DNA from: Paenibacillus andongensis
GTDB taxonomy: Bacteria; Bacillota; Bacilli; Paenibacillales; NBRC-103111
Length of the DNA stretch: 64,000 bases
Direction: 5' to 3'
NCBI RefSeq assembly: GCF_025369935.1
Contig: NZ_CP104467.1
Location: forward strand, 7,013,001-7,077,000
The notes under the pieces: model-generated
Told to the model about the DNA's origin: nothing
What the model saw: the letters and a program-made list of their open reading frames with translations, nothing else
Databases searched by the model: none
Made by a program: the position numbers and the translations under genes
Shown here: piece by piece, positions 1 through 9,686 of the stretch
Layout of the letters: each line of letters begins with the position of its first letter
Position numbering within the stretch: position 1 is the stretch's first letter

Positions 1-431
1 TCATTCGGGTTAAAAGCAAAGGTTGAATAAGAAGCAACATATTCACCATTAGGCAAAAGCACTGTGACGTACAAATTACCAAATGAGTTGATGACCGTAG
101 TCATCTTCTTGATTATCGTTTGTTTATAAGCCAATACATCGCCTTTATCAGTCAGGTCATTTGCCCTGCCTAATTCCCGAATGGAAGGCTGCAGATCCTC
201 ATCAAATTGAATGAAATTCATCACATAAAGCATATTTTTCATTTGTCCGTCTACAATCTGATTGACGATCCGCATTGATTCTTGCGAGTTATCAGCCACT
301 TGCGACCTCACAGCATCCCGTGTTAGCAGACTGGAAACGTTCATGGAAACGATGGAAGGAAGAACGAGACAAATCAGAATCGTCAGCACCAATTTATTGC
401 GTAGTGATAAGGTACGAAGCCAACTCGGCAC
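1..431 (-). CDS. Sensor histidine kinase, N-terminal part only (runs off the window)
   Basis: The reading frame is open from 431 down to base 1. The GTG at 429-431 is the likely start because an AGGAG sequence lies 6 bases before it and no ATG is available in frame. The visible 143 residues are a short basic head, one hydrophobic segment (about residues 10-28) and the start of an extracytoplasmic region. This is the layout of YesM/LytS-type kinases that sit beside sugar ABC importers in Paenibacillaceae. Kinase domains are not visible, so the family call is inference from topology and from the importer genes just upstream. It is separated from the lipoprotein gene by a terminator. Confidence 0.6.
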   Translation of the reverse strand, partial: MPSWLRTLSLRNKLVLTILICLVLPSIVSMNVSSLLTRDAVRSQVADNSQESMRIVNQIVDGQMKNMLYVMNFIQFDEDLQPSIRELGRANDLTDKGDVLAYKQTIIKKMTTVINSFGNLYVTVLLPNGEYVASYSTFAFNPN

Positions 432-467
432 TGCACTCTCCTGCCTTTCGGATAAATCAATGAAATG

Positions 468-499
468 GGAAAAAGAGGAGCCCTAGGCCTCCTCTTTCA
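468..499 (-). terminator. Rho-independent terminator after the sugar-binding lipoprotein gene
   Basis: A 9-base inverted repeat, AAAGAGGAG and CTCCTCTTT, flanks a short centre. On the minus strand it is followed by a run of T. It lies between the lipoprotein stop and the kinase start, so it should end or attenuate importer transcription before the kinase. Confidence 0.75.
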
Positions 500-533
500 A
501 TTATATCAGGAATGTTGCACGGTTCGTTAATGA

Positions 534-1877
534 CTACTTGGCATTGCTCTTACGGATATCTTCAATTTTCGTTTTTGCCGTTTGAATCGTTTTCTCCAGA
601 TCCTGCTTGCCTGTTAAGAACAGCTCAACTTGCGTTAAGAATTCCTTCTCTTGCTGTAGGGCAAATGTCGGAGGAATAACAAGCTTCGTTGGTTTATTTA
701 CTTTCAATGTAGCCAGCAATGAATCCTTATCGATCAGAGCAGCTTGTTCTGGTTTACCATTTTTCAGAATCGAATCTACATTCTTAGCCAAGTCAGCTTT
801 CTTCCAACCCGAGAAGAACAGACCCTGTGTTTGAATTCCTTCCGTCGTATACCATTTCACAAAGTCATATGCCGCTTGCTTATTCTTGGAACTTGCTGCG
901 ACACCCACGAAGTCTGCGCCTCCAATTGTTAGACCGTTCGCATCTTTCGCGTCATACTTCGGATATGGAGCAAACACTGTCTTAAATTTTGCATTCAGCG
1001 CCAGTTCTCCTACCATCCAGTTCCCTGTTGCTAACATCGCTGTTTTACCGGCATAGAAAACGTCACGGTAAGCCATTTTTTGCGACACAACTTCAAAGTA
1101 AGGAACGGATGATTTGTCTACATTTTCCATTTTGTTACGTAAATCGAGGGAGAAACGGACCTTTGGATTATCGATATTCTGTGTACCGTCAGGTTTCACA
1201 AGGTAAGCATTATCCGTGTCGCTGTTCAGTGCCAATTCCGCGTATTCTTTCCATGTATGGAAGTAGGATCCGTACTGCTTGGCTGCGCCTTCACCCTTGG
1301 TCAATTTCTTAGCATACTCCGCATAATCATCCCAGGTCCACTCTGTTGGCACGGGCAGTTTCGCTTCATCCAACTTATCTTTGTTCAATAGAACGAACCA
1401 TTCAGCCATTTTACCCGGCAGAGCATAATATTTACCGTTTACGACCGGGTCAAGTTTATATTCATCTTTAACAACAATGTTATCTTTCTTCAAATAATCA
1501 TCAAGCGGCTCCAAGATACCTGCTCCTATGCGTTGAACGAATTCGGGTGCGCTTGAATACATAACAACGTCCATTTGATCGCCGGAAGCGGCTAATAGGT
1601 CCAGCTTTTTCATCCCTTCTTGGGAATCGCCCTTCTCCGACATGCTTTCATAAACAACTTTCACGTTCGGGTGAGTTTTATTGTAAGCTTCAACAGTCGC
1701 GTTCCAGTTCCCTTGAGCCTCGGTGTACCATCCTTGTACTTTAATTGTAACCGGAGCTTTAGTCGTTGCTGCTGCATCCTTACCACTATCTGCTGCTGGT
1801 GTATCTCCTTTGCCACAGCCTGCAAGTGCAGTACTAATTGCTAGGACACCGCTTAGTACTAATAAACTCTTTTTCAT
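534..1877 (-). CDS. Sugar ABC transporter substrate-binding lipoprotein (family 1)
   Basis: A 447-residue secreted binding protein. The N-terminus is a lipoprotein signal peptide ending in the lipobox LAGC, with Cys21 as the lipidation site, followed by a Gly/Asp/Ala/Thr-rich linker. The rest has the composition and length of family 1 extracellular solute-binding proteins (MalE/UgpB type), including the SGDQMDVV and GKTAMLATGNW regions. It is the third gene of a permease-permease-lipoprotein set. No ATPase gene is present, so a shared MsmX-like ATPase probably powers it (inference). The sugar cannot be read from sequence. Confidence 0.88.
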   Translation of the reverse strand: MKKSLLVLSGVLAISTALAGCGKGDTPAADSGKDAAATTKAPVTIKVQGWYTEAQGNWNATVEAYNKTHPNVKVVYESMSEKGDSQEGMKKLDLLAASGDQMDVVMYSSAPEFVQRIGAGILEPLDDYLKKDNIVVKDEYKLDPVVNGKYYALPGKMAEWFVLLNKDKLDEAKLPVPTEWTWDDYAEYAKKLTKGEGAAKQYGSYFHTWKEYAELALNSDTDNAYLVKPDGTQNIDNPKVRFSLDLRNKMENVDKSSVPYFEVVSQKMAYRDVFYAGKTAMLATGNWMVGELALNAKFKTVFAPYPKYDAKDANGLTIGGADFVGVAASSKNKQAAYDFVKWYTTEGIQTQGLFFSGWKKADLAKNVDSILKNGKPEQAALIDKDSLLATLKVNKPTKLVIPPTFALQQEKEFLTQVELFLTGKQDLEKTIQTAKTKIEDIRKSNAK

Positions 1878-1906
1878 AGGAACCCCTCCAAGTTGTATTC
1901 GTTATT

Positions 1907-1922
1907 TTGAAAACCTTTACAT
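1907..1922. promoter_or_regulatory. Possible CcpA cre-like site
   Basis: TTGAAAACCTTTACAT fits the catabolite-response pattern WTGNNARCGNWWWCAW except for one base in the central CG. It lies about 30 bases upstream of the lipoprotein start. A single match with a central mismatch is weak evidence. Confidence 0.3.
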
Positions 1923-2001
1923 GATCGATCGTAACAAACTTGTATGGAGCACACGAGGCACTATTTTAACCTCATGCACTCATTTTTTGACCTTTTAACC
2001 C

Positions 2002-2829
2002 TTAGCCTTTAACGCCACCCATCGAGATGCCCTCGATAACTTGTTTTTGACCAATGATGAAAATGATAAGTAAAGGTACGATTGCCGATACAGAAGCGGC
2101 CATGATGAGTGAGTAGAACTCTCCATTTAAATCGGCAAAGGATCGGATGCCAAGAGGCAGTGTGAATAAATCTTTCGTTCTCAAGAAAATAAGCGGGTTC
2201 TGGTAGTCGTTCCAGGTCCAGATAAAACGCAGAATCGCATAAGTCGCGATCGCTGGACGTACAAGCGGTGTACAGATAGAGAAGAAAATCCGGACATGAC
2301 CTGCTCCATCCATACGCGCTGACTCGATAAACTCCTCATGAATGCCCATATAGAACTGACGAAGCATGAAAGTCCCGAGAACACTGAAGGAGCCTAGCAA
2401 AATCAAGCCAAAGTGACTGTCAAACAAGCCCATCCAGCGGAACAAAAGAAATTGCGGAACGAGAATCGCTTGACTGGGAATCATATAGATCGCTAGGACA
2501 AGAACAAAGAGCACATGACGGCCGCGAAACTTAATCTTCGAGAAAGCATAGGCTGCCATGGAGGAAAGCAGAACGGAAAGCGCCGTCGTCAAAACGGAAA
2601 CTTTGATAGAATTCCAGTAATACAGGGAGAACTTCGTTGACCACACTGTCTTATAATTTTCAATCAAATTCCAATGCTTTGGAATCCACTGAATGGGATA
2701 TAGAAACACATCAGCTTCCGGCTTCATCGATGCGGATATCATCCATAAGAAGGGAGACATGAACAATATGCCTATGATAAACATAAGGATAGTTAGCAGC
2801 ATTTTTTTAACATTTCGAAACTTGTTCAT
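2002..2829 (-). CDS. Carbohydrate ABC transporter permease, MalG type
   Basis: A 275-residue inner-membrane permease with six predicted hydrophobic segments. The EAA loop signature that docks the ATPase is seen as ESARMDGAG near residues 169-177. The start is supported by a GGAGG sequence a few bases upstream. It follows the MalF-type permease with a 21-base gap, so the two are co-transcribed and form the heterodimeric channel for the lipoprotein encoded next. Confidence 0.92.
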   Translation of the reverse strand: MNKFRNVKKMLLTILMFIIGILFMSPFLWMISASMKPEADVFLYPIQWIPKHWNLIENYKTVWSTKFSLYYWNSIKVSVLTTALSVLLSSMAAYAFSKIKFRGRHVLFVLVLAIYMIPSQAILVPQFLLFRWMGLFDSHFGLILLGSFSVLGTFMLRQFYMGIHEEFIESARMDGAGHVRIFFSICTPLVRPAIATYAILRFIWTWNDYQNPLIFLRTKDLFTLPLGIRSFADLNGEFYSLIMAASVSAIVPLLIIFIIGQKQVIEGISMGGVKG

Positions 2830-2850
2830 CGGTTTACTCCTCCTTCTTCT

Positions 2851-3795
2851 CTAGTAATTGACCCATCTACGTTGTCCAAACCACTGAACGAGTGTAATCA
2901 GGAGGACAAAGACCAGCAGCACAATAGCCATAGCGGAGGCATAGCCGGATTGTAGGTTAATGAAAGCCGTCTCATACAAACGATATACGACCACACTGGT
3001 TGAATTCGCCGGACCGCCGCCTGTTAGAACGGAAATAACATCGAACGCTTTGAATGTTCCTATTATGCCTGTTACGAGTAAGAAGAATGTGGTTGGCGAT
3101 AAGAGCGGCACCGTTATGCTGAAAAATTGTCTCAACTTCGAAGCGCCATCAATGTCCGCAGCCTCATAAAGATCGTTCGGAATCGACTGCAAACCGGCCA
3201 TAAAGATAATCATGTTATATCCGATGCTCACCCAAATCATAAGTCCCATCACACAATATAAAGCAAAATCCGGATCGGCAAGCCATTTTGGCGGGTTCGC
3301 TATCCCCCAGTCGATTAAAATTTGATTAATCGGTCCATAGGTTGGGTGGAATAATACCTGAAACACAATAGCTACAGCAACTACGCTCGAGATGTAAGGA
3401 ATGAAATATACCACTTTAAAGAAGTCTTTAAAATGAATTTTCTTATCAATGACGACCGCCAAAACAAGCGAAAAGATCAATATTAGCGGCACTACAATCA
3501 TTAAAATCAGGTTGTTTTTAAGGGATAAAAGAAAGACAGAGTCATGCACAAGCTTAACAAAGTTATCTAAGCCGAGAAATTTCACTTTAGAAAATCCGGC
3601 AACAAAGTTCCAATTCGTAAAACTGAGGAAAAAGGACGCTACAATTGGAAATAATGTAAAAATAAATAATCCAAGTATCATGGGACTGACGAATGCGTAT
3701 CCGACCAGATCCTCGCGCACCTGCTGCATGGACCGCTTCCGCTTCACTTGTACGGATGGAATGGTGCCTGCTTGTGAATGTATTTTGGTAGCCAT
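2851..3795 (-). CDS. Sugar ABC transporter permease, MalF type
   Basis: A 314-residue permease, first gene of the importer operon. It has a polar N-terminal tail of about 30 residues, then six hydrophobic segments. The EAA loop is present as EAADIDGAS near residues 212-220. A GGGGTGA ribosome site precedes the ATG. It pairs with the MalG-type permease downstream. No solute specificity can be inferred. Confidence 0.92.
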   Translation of the reverse strand: MATKIHSQAGTIPSVQVKRKRSMQQVREDLVGYAFVSPMILGLFIFTLFPIVASFFLSFTNWNFVAGFSKVKFLGLDNFVKLVHDSVFLLSLKNNLILMIVVPLILIFSLVLAVVIDKKIHFKDFFKVVYFIPYISSVVAVAIVFQVLFHPTYGPINQILIDWGIANPPKWLADPDFALYCVMGLMIWVSIGYNMIIFMAGLQSIPNDLYEAADIDGASKLRQFFSITVPLLSPTTFFLLVTGIIGTFKAFDVISVLTGGGPANSTSVVVYRLYETAFINLQSGYASAMAIVLLVFVLLITLVQWFGQRRWVNY

Positions 3796-3851
3796 GAATT
3801 CACCCCATGTCGTGTTTTCTCTAGTCTACCTTGGTGGAGAAGGATCGGTAA

Positions 3852-3865
3852 GTCAATTAATTGAC
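3852..3865. promoter_or_regulatory. Perfect 14-bp palindrome upstream of the ABC importer
   Basis: GTCAATTAATTGAC is its own reverse complement and lies about 55 bases upstream of the first permease start. It may be an operator, but no second copy near this gene was seen and AT-rich palindromes of this size can occur by chance. Confidence 0.25.
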
Positions 3866-3980
3866 CCCTTTGGGTAAAATTTTAACCTGAAGGCATGTAT
3901 TGTGGCTTACGGGCAAAATTCGCAGGCTCCACCTTTTGGGTCCAACCCATATCAAACCCATTCTACTCTCGCATGCAATA

Positions 3981-4049
3981 TTGTAGTTTGTACAACTTTA
4001 AGCTGGCTAATCCGCGTTATCCCTGCGATTGTTGCAGAACGTACAACAT
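3981..4049 (-). repeat. Dispersed paired-palindrome repeat, copy 1
   Basis: Read on the minus strand this is ATGTTGTAC-n4-TGCAAC, then a spacer with GATAACGCGGATTA, then GTTGTACAAACTACAA. It aligns with copies at 27850-27916, 37070-37138 and 63847-63916. Each unit has two imperfect palindromes of the GTTGTA/TACAAC type about 40 bases apart. The copy at 63847 is nearly the same length (70 against 69 bases). Confidence 0.7.
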
Positions 4050-4082
4050 TTTTCGCAAAAAGTGGTGGTCAACCCCAAACGG

Positions 4083-4117
4083 CAAAAAATCCGATGAGCC
4101 CTAGAGGCCAACCGGAT
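4083..4117 (-). terminator. Terminator of dbpA
   Basis: On the minus strand ATCCG pairs with CGGAT, with an inner GGCC/GGGC pairing, followed by six T. It begins a few bases after the helicase stop codon. Confidence 0.6.
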
Positions 4118-4125
4118 CGTTGATC

Positions 4126-5571
4126 TTACTTATTCGCTTCATGCACCTTAAGCAGCTTGCCTTTAATCGTCGTATTCTTCATAATTTTGAGCACCAGCGG
4201 GCCTTTACCATTTAAAATATCCACATACGACACATTATCCTGAATCGTAATGATACCGATATCGTCTGCCGTCACACCTTCGATTTTGGCTAGGGTTCCC
4301 ACAAAGTCTACCGCTCGAATCTTTTTCTTTTTCCCACCGTTAAAATAGAGCTTCATAATCCCCTTGTTCAGTTGGTCGCTTTTATCCCTCTTAATGACAG
4401 GTGTAGCCTGCATTTTCTGATCAAAAGCCGATTGTCCAAGTGCAACCTCTTCTGCCGTAGGAGCATCTTTTCTCGGTATTTCGAATCCTAGATAGCCTTC
4501 AATATCCGCTAGAAACTTGTCCTCATTTGGCGTAACAAACGTAATCGCCTTACCCGTCTTCCCCGCACGTCCCGTTCTTCCGATTCGGTGGACATAGCTT
4601 TCTTTTTCAAGCGGAAGATCGTAGTTAATGACATGCGTGATATCCTCCACATCAATCCCTCGCGCCGCGACATCCGTGGCGACTAAGAAACGGAATTCCC
4701 CTCTTTTGAAAGCATTCATGACTAGGAATCGATCGTCCTGCACCATGCCCCCATGGATCTTATCGCACGGATAATCTAGCTGCTCCAACTGTCTATATAA
4801 GTAGTCGACATGCTCTTGCGTCCGGCAGAAAATGATGCAATTATCCGGATTCTCCACCACGAAGACATCCTTAAGCACATTAAGCTTATCGTTTTCTCGA
4901 ACCGTTATGATCGAATGCTCAATCTGAACCTTGGACGCCTCAGGCGTTTGAATCTCAATATCGATAGGGTTATGCATGTATCGATGGCATAATTGTTCCA
5001 CATCATCCGGAAGTGTTGCCGAAAATAACATCGTCATACGATCCGTCGGCAGCTCATCAATAATTGCTCCCACCTGCTCAATGAAGCCCATCCGCAGCAT
5101 CTCATCCGCTTCATCGATGACTAGATATTTCAGCCGCTCCAAGTCCAGCGTCCCTTTCTGAATATGATCCAGTACACGGCCCGGCGTACCAACAACCACA
5201 TGGCATTTCTGGTGCAGCTCTAGCTTCTGCTTGGCAAAAGGCTGCTTCCCATACAGCGCCACCGCTTTAATCCGCTTAAATCTCCCAATGTTCGTGATGT
5301 CTTGCTTCACTTGATCGGCGAGCTCTCTCGTCGGTGTCAAAATCAGCGCCTGCGGTCTGTTCTCTTCCCACGCCACCAATTCACAAATCGGTATGCCAAA
5401 CGCCGCCGTCTTCCCGCTTCCCGTACGTGACTTAACCGTGAGATCCTTCTCCTGCAGCGCGATAGGAATCACTTCGTTTTGCACGTCTGTCGGCTGCTCG
5501 TATCCAAGGCTGTACAGGGCGCGGATGATATCCTCGCTCAATTTATAATCCGTAAAACTTCTTATACCCAC
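4126..5571 (-). CDS. dbpA: ATP-dependent RNA helicase DbpA (DEAD box, YxiN type)
   Basis: A 481-residue DEAD-box helicase. Seen in order: Q motif region, Walker [11 protein letters not shown] (48-57), PTRELA (about 80-85), TPGR (129-132), DEAD (153-156), [11 protein letters not shown] and [10 protein letters not shown]. The C-terminal about 75 residues include [16 protein letters not shown], the RNA-binding domain typical of B. subtilis YxiN/DbpA, which recognises 23S rRNA hairpin 92 during 50S assembly. Length matches YxiN (about 480). The start codon is GTG with a GGGGAG site 8 bases upstream. It is monocistronic with its own terminator. Confidence 0.95.
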   Translation of the reverse strand: MGIRSFTDYKLSEDIIRALYSLGYEQPTDVQNEVIPIALQEKDLTVKSRTGSGKTAAFGIPICELVAWEENRPQALILTPTRELADQVKQDITNIGRFKRIKAVALYGKQPFAKQKLELHQKCHVVVGTPGRVLDHIQKGTLDLERLKYLVIDEADEMLRMGFIEQVGAIIDELPTDRMTMLFSATLPDDVEQLCHRYMHNPIDIEIQTPEASKVQIEHSIITVRENDKLNVLKDVFVVENPDNCIIFCRTQEHVDYLYRQLEQLDYPCDKIHGGMVQDDRFLVMNAFKRGEFRFLVATDVAARGIDVEDITHVINYDLPLEKESYVHRIGRTGRAGKTGKAITFVTPNEDKFLADIEGYLGFEIPRKDAPTAEEVALGQSAFDQKMQATPVIKRDKSDQLNKGIMKLYFNGGKKKKIRAVDFVGTLAKIEGVTADDIGIITIQDNVSYVDILNGKGPLVLKIMKNTTIKGKLLKVHEANK

Positions 5572-5760
5572 GAATAAACTCCCCTTCTTCTTGCTGTTCT
5601 TCCTATATTACTACATCTTGCCTCGGGAACAAAAAAAGTGGGTTGAGGTTAGCGCGGGGAAGTTGCCGGGGCATTGCAATGACGGAGGCGTAAAGACAAA
5701 TTATTCTTTATGCTGGTGATGACAGGAGCAAGAACGTCATTTGACGGGCTGTAGCAGCAA

Positions 5761-5792
5761 GAAGGACAACCCCTAAGAGGAGTTGTCCTTCC
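5761..5792 (-). terminator. Terminator after the DUF4091 gene
   Basis: AAGGACAAC pairs with GTTGTCCTT around a CCT/AGG inner pairing. It lies 15-45 bases after the stop at 5806 and ends the oxidoreductase-DUF4091 operon. Confidence 0.7.
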
Positions 5793-5805
5793 TGTTTCAA
5801 GTTCG

Positions 5806-7467
5806 TTATTTTACTGCATGCTCTGCAATCGCCCGATTAATCTTCTCGCGAATGGATAACATCCATTCCTTGCTGTGCGGGTATTCAGAGAATGTTAGCG
5901 GCTGCTCTAAGCCTTCCTCCAGAAGCGCGATTGTCCGCTCTTTGCCAATAAATTGTTCAAGCAGCTCCAGTGCTCGCAAGTCCTGCTGTGCTTCATAGAG
6001 CACCTCGAGCCGAATGGATTCGACTGGCCCGTCTTCCCCTGGGTACACCAAGAAGGAATCGCCGGATGGAAAAGCATGAAGGGCGTCGGTCACCAGGAAC
6101 GGATTCAACTTTTTGATCGAACACTGCGAATACCAGAAGTTATAGCCCCAATGTAAAAAGCCCCTAATATCAAACTTATACAACTGCAAGCCCAATACAC
6201 GGTTGCGTGCAGAAGGCATGTTGAAGAAGCGATTCGATACATGCTTATACTGCACACAGCAATAATAAGTCCACAGGTCTGGCACTTGTGCTTGCAAGAA
6301 GTCCTCAATATGATTATTACCCGGTATTGGCCTTTTTACGATCCCCTTCTCGTAGAAGGCGATTTCCGAAAGAGCATCGATAATCGGATATTCGGACAAA
6401 TGCTCATGAATAATGTTGGAGGCATGGAGATAGGATTCCAAATGATCCGTGGTAGGCTCATCCGAGATATGGAAGTAACTCCGCTCCTCAATTCCCAGCT
6501 GCTTGATAACAAGCTTCAGCTCCGGCAAAAACTGCTTAAGAAAATTCCTGTACGCATCCCCTGAAGCATCCGTATCCCAGCCAAAGATGCGGCACGCCTC
6601 CCCATTCACGTTAGCAATAATCTTCGGAGCGTGCTTAGCCCCCCATTGCGTGAACAAATGTGAGAATTCGATATACGCAGCACCCTTGCTTAAGCAGAGT
6701 TCCACCCATCGCTTCAGCTTGGTAAAGCCGAACGCGTAGCGGTCTCCTTCACCTGTCACTTCAACATCGACCAGCTGAACAGTCGGCCGTTCTCCGCCGA
6801 TTTCCGTATCTAGGGGCGGGGTAAATAACGGCGTAAGTATCATATTCATACCGTGTTTAACTGCCGTATCTATATATTTCTCAATGAGCTGCCAGTGCTC
6901 CTCACTAAAGATATCCACCTTGTAATAGGTAGCCAAGCAATCCGTGTGAAACCATTCCGTATGAATGAGTCGCGGTTTGGGAAGCTCAGCTGCGATGATC
7001 TCAAGCTCGAACGTTTCTTCCCCCAGATGTTCTCCTTCCTTGGATTCGAAGCGGAGTTTAACCGGGTACTGTCCGGGATTTATCGATCCAATCAGTTCGA
7101 TGTCGACCCAGACGGACCTCCATTGTCCGGCCATAACTGTGACAGAGCCGTCTTCCAACGGGTATAAAGGGTCGGGATATAACCCGGGAGTCGTCCGCAG
7201 CACGTTGTCATCATGATCGGGATAACAACACATTTCCGAAGGAGAAAGTCCGATAGAACGAACTGTGACTGGTGCGGACAATGACGACTCGACGTGCACC
7301 CGTACCTGCTTCAGCATTTGATTTGCCGTATAAGCAATCTGAAAAGCGAATGTTTCACCTAGCAAAGCAGAAGCTCTATGAAACGGCGCATCCGCTGGCG
7401 ATTGATCGGCAAATACTTTGGAAAGCGAGCTCAGACATAGGGTTTGAAAAGACAGTTCCTGCTTCAT
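5806..7467 (-). CDS. DUF4091 / GH123-like glycoside hydrolase candidate
   Basis: A 553-residue protein without signal peptide. An N-terminal beta-rich region (about 1-165) precedes a barrel-like region with the motif HISDEP near residue 336. In GH123 N-acetyl-beta-galactosaminidases an adjacent Asp-Glu pair is catalytic, and DUF4091 proteins carry this pair in the same HxSDEP setting, so the DE here is the likely active site (family knowledge plus inference). The gene begins one base after the stop of the upstream oxidoreductase, so the two are translationally coupled. An AraC regulator is divergent. The substrate is unknown; a cytoplasmic amino-sugar oligosaccharide is one possibility. Confidence 0.65.
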   Translation of the reverse strand: MKQELSFQTLCLSSLSKVFADQSPADAPFHRASALLGETFAFQIAYTANQMLKQVRVHVESSLSAPVTVRSIGLSPSEMCCYPDHDDNVLRTTPGLYPDPLYPLEDGSVTVMAGQWRSVWVDIELIGSINPGQYPVKLRFESKEGEHLGEETFELEIIAAELPKPRLIHTEWFHTDCLATYYKVDIFSEEHWQLIEKYIDTAVKHGMNMILTPLFTPPLDTEIGGERPTVQLVDVEVTGEGDRYAFGFTKLKRWVELCLSKGAAYIEFSHLFTQWGAKHAPKIIANVNGEACRIFGWDTDASGDAYRNFLKQFLPELKLVIKQLGIEERSYFHISDEPTTDHLESYLHASNIIHEHLSEYPIIDALSEIAFYEKGIVKRPIPGNNHIEDFLQAQVPDLWTYYCCVQYKHVSNRFFNMPSARNRVLGLQLYKFDIRGFLHWGYNFWYSQCSIKKLNPFLVTDALHAFPSGDSFLVYPGEDGPVESIRLEVLYEAQQDLRALELLEQFIGKERTIALLEEGLEQPLTFSEYPHSKEWMLSIREKINRAIAEHAVK

Positions 7468-7468
7468 A

Positions 7469-8605
7469 TTAAAATCCCTCCCAATAAACAGATTGGAAAC
7501 TTCCGGTTTCGGCCGATTCCTTCGCTTTCAAACAGAGCAGCGCACTCGACAGTCCATCTTCTAGCGGTGAGATGGAAGCGGCTGTGCCGCGCATGACATC
7601 GACGAAATTTCGTGCAAGCTCGGTATCCCCGCCAAAATGCCCTGCATTGGAAGAGAATTCATAGGTCTCTATCCGAGGCGTATGATGCATGAACACCTTC
7701 ACCTTGCCCGTAATGAAATCAAACTCGACCGTTCCCTTGTGACCCATAAACCGCGCTCCGCGGGCTCCTGCATCTCCTTGCACAAAAAAGTTTTGAGAAT
7801 ACGAAGCGTGCATGCCTGTAGGATAACGCATCAAGACGCTGCCCGAATCTTCATTGCCTGTATCTTGCGCATAGCAGCAGCTCTGCCATGACGGATCCAA
7901 ATCCGTACGAAAAGCCGCGCTTTCTGAGCAGCTTCGATTGTCTTCACAGTCGACACACTTCAGCCCTGCAGGCTTGCTGCCCTTAAATATTTGCTTCGAC
8001 GTCATCGCACACACACTCGTTGGCTGAAGCCCCAGTACATAATTGATATAGTCGAAATCATGTGTTGCCTTCTGCAGGAAGAGCCCCCCGGTTTCGTTCT
8101 CATCCCGGTACCAGTTCTGAAAGTAAACTCTGCCATATGTCACATTATTGATAGCCTGAACATGCTCCACGGTTCCAATTTTACCTGAATCAATAATTTC
8201 CTTTACCAGCTGGACGATCAAAGTAAGCCTAAGGGGAAATGACACCACCACCTGTGAACGAGACGCCTTATACCCCGTCTTCAAGCGCAGTAAATCTTCC
8301 ATTGTTGTGGATACCGGCTTCTCAAGATATAGGGGTATTCCGGTCGGAAGCACCTTAAGCGCCATCGAAGTATGCAGCGAGCATCGTGTGCCGATAAGAA
8401 CACCATCCAGCCTTTCCGATGCTAACATCTGTTCAGCCGTTTCATACAATTGCACATTCTCTAGCCCTTGTTGCCGCAATTCCTCTCTGATCTTATCTTT
8501 TCTGATGTCTACAATCGACTTTATTTGACAACTCGGATCTTGCTTCATGACTTCGCTAATGACGTATTGAATTCTAGCCCCGTAACCAATTACACCTAAT
8601 TTCAT
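7469..8605 (-). CDS. Gfo/Idh/MocA-family oxidoreductase
   Basis: A 378-residue NAD(P)-dependent sugar oxidoreductase. The Rossmann motif is GVIGYGAR (residues 4-11) and the family EKP motif is LEKPVS near residue 94. A Cys-rich stretch (CVDCEDNRSC, about residues 226-235) is unusual for the general family and may bind a metal. It is the first gene of a two-gene operon with the DUF4091 protein and is divergent from an AraC regulator, the common arrangement of an inducible sugar-processing locus. Confidence 0.88.
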   Translation of the reverse strand: MKLGVIGYGARIQYVISEVMKQDPSCQIKSIVDIRKDKIREELRQQGLENVQLYETAEQMLASERLDGVLIGTRCSLHTSMALKVLPTGIPLYLEKPVSTTMEDLLRLKTGYKASRSQVVVSFPLRLTLIVQLVKEIIDSGKIGTVEHVQAINNVTYGRVYFQNWYRDENETGGLFLQKATHDFDYINYVLGLQPTSVCAMTSKQIFKGSKPAGLKCVDCEDNRSCSESAAFRTDLDPSWQSCCYAQDTGNEDSGSVLMRYPTGMHASYSQNFFVQGDAGARGARFMGHKGTVEFDFITGKVKVFMHHTPRIETYEFSSNAGHFGGDTELARNFVDVMRGTAASISPLEDGLSSALLCLKAKESAETGSFQSVYWEGF

Positions 8606-8709
8606 GTAAGAATCCCCTCAATTTATTCGCTTAAGATACCCTTAGTATAAGAGGATATCTTCCGCTTTTCTTTGTCCTTTAGGGCGATTTTTTTGTAATT
8701 TTGGTGTGA

Positions 8710-8715
8710 TATAAT
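8710..8715 (+). promoter_or_regulatory. -10 element of the AraC gene
   Basis: A consensus TATAAT lies 45 bases upstream of the AraC start. No good -35 hexamer is found at 17 bases, which is common for regulated promoters. Confidence 0.4.
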
Positions 8716-8759
8716 ACGCTTATGGGAATCACTCGGGGACGAATAGGGGTTGGCGCAAA

Positions 8760-9674
8760 ATGACAGTGGAACCATCGCAGCATGAAGTCCACCAAAGAAC
8801 ACATTTGAAGATGACTATCGTTATAAACAAGGTCATTACCATGCATTATTTTGAGTATGGGAAAAATTTCGTGTTTAATGGGGAACGTCATAATTTCTGG
8901 GAATTTCTATATGTAGATAGAGGGGAGATCGAAGTGATGGCGGATGAAACCCGCCACCTCCTGAAGCAAGGGACAATCATTTTTCATAAACCCAATGAAT
9001 TTCATAGTTTCTATGCCACGAGAGGGAAAGCGCCTAATCTAGTCGTCATGACCTTCGATTGCCATTCGAAAGCGATGGAGCGCTTCGCCAATCAAGTCCT
9101 TCATCTGGAAGATGAGGAAAGAAATCTTCTGACCCAAATCGTTAAGGAAGGTGAGAATGCTTTTCATTTTCCTTTTGGGCACCCTTTGAAGCGACATACG
9201 GACGCTCCAATCGGAAGCGAGCAATTAATCAAATGTTACTTGGAAATTTTCCTGGTCCGTTTACTCCGTAAGGAGGGTTTAAGCGATCCCTCGAAGCCCC
9301 TGTCTTCTGCGGCCAAAGAAAAAAATGTCGATGAAACTACGAAGAGAATTATTGATCTTCTGGCAGAACGCATGGACACCAACATTTCTTTAGACGAGAT
9401 TAGTCATTTATTATATATAGGGAAAACACAGTTAAAGGATAAGTTCAAAAAAAATACGGGACACACAATTATCGAATACTTTTCCAAAATGAAGATTGAG
9501 CAAGCTAAGCTGCTGATGCGCGAGGAAGCCATCAATTTTACGGAAATCTCACAACGTCTTGGCTTCAGCAGCGTCCATTATTTCTCCAAAGCGTTCAAAA
9601 AAACAACCTCGATGAGCCCCTCCGAGTATGCCCGAACTGTGAAAGCAAGGCTGGGGGACGGTCCTTCACGATGA
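8760..9674 (+). CDS. AraC-family transcriptional regulator with cupin sensor domain
   Basis: A 304-residue regulator. The N-terminal about 150 residues look like the cupin sugar-binding domain (HNFWEFLYVDRGEIE, then HKPNEFHSF). The C-terminal about 100 residues are the double helix-turn-helix, ending in the classic HYFSKAFKKTTSMSPSEY. An AGGGG sequence precedes the ATG. It is divergent from the oxidoreductase/DUF4091 operon, which it most likely activates in response to a sugar (inference). Confidence 0.9.
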   Translation: MTVEPSQHEVHQRTHLKMTIVINKVITMHYFEYGKNFVFNGERHNFWEFLYVDRGEIEVMADETRHLLKQGTIIFHKPNEFHSFYATRGKAPNLVVMTFDCHSKAMERFANQVLHLEDEERNLLTQIVKEGENAFHFPFGHPLKRHTDAPIGSEQLIKCYLEIFLVRLLRKEGLSDPSKPLSSAAKEKNVDETTKRIIDLLAERMDTNISLDEISHLLYIGKTQLKDKFKKNTGHTIIEYFSKMKIEQAKLLMREEAINFTEISQRLGFSSVHYFSKAFKKTTSMSPSEYARTVKARLGDGPSR

Positions 9675-9686
9675 AGTAAACATGGT

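Larger units (their letters stand above)
3796..4125. other. Intergenic region between dbpA and the ABC importer
   Basis: No credible gene is visible in these 330 bases. They hold the leader of the importer operon with one palindrome (3852-3865), one copy of the dispersed paired-palindrome repeat (3981-4049) and the helicase terminator (4083-4117). Confidence 0.6.

Noticed and set aside
989-1312. A 107-codon plus-strand frame
   Set aside because: Antisense shadow of the binding lipoprotein gene.
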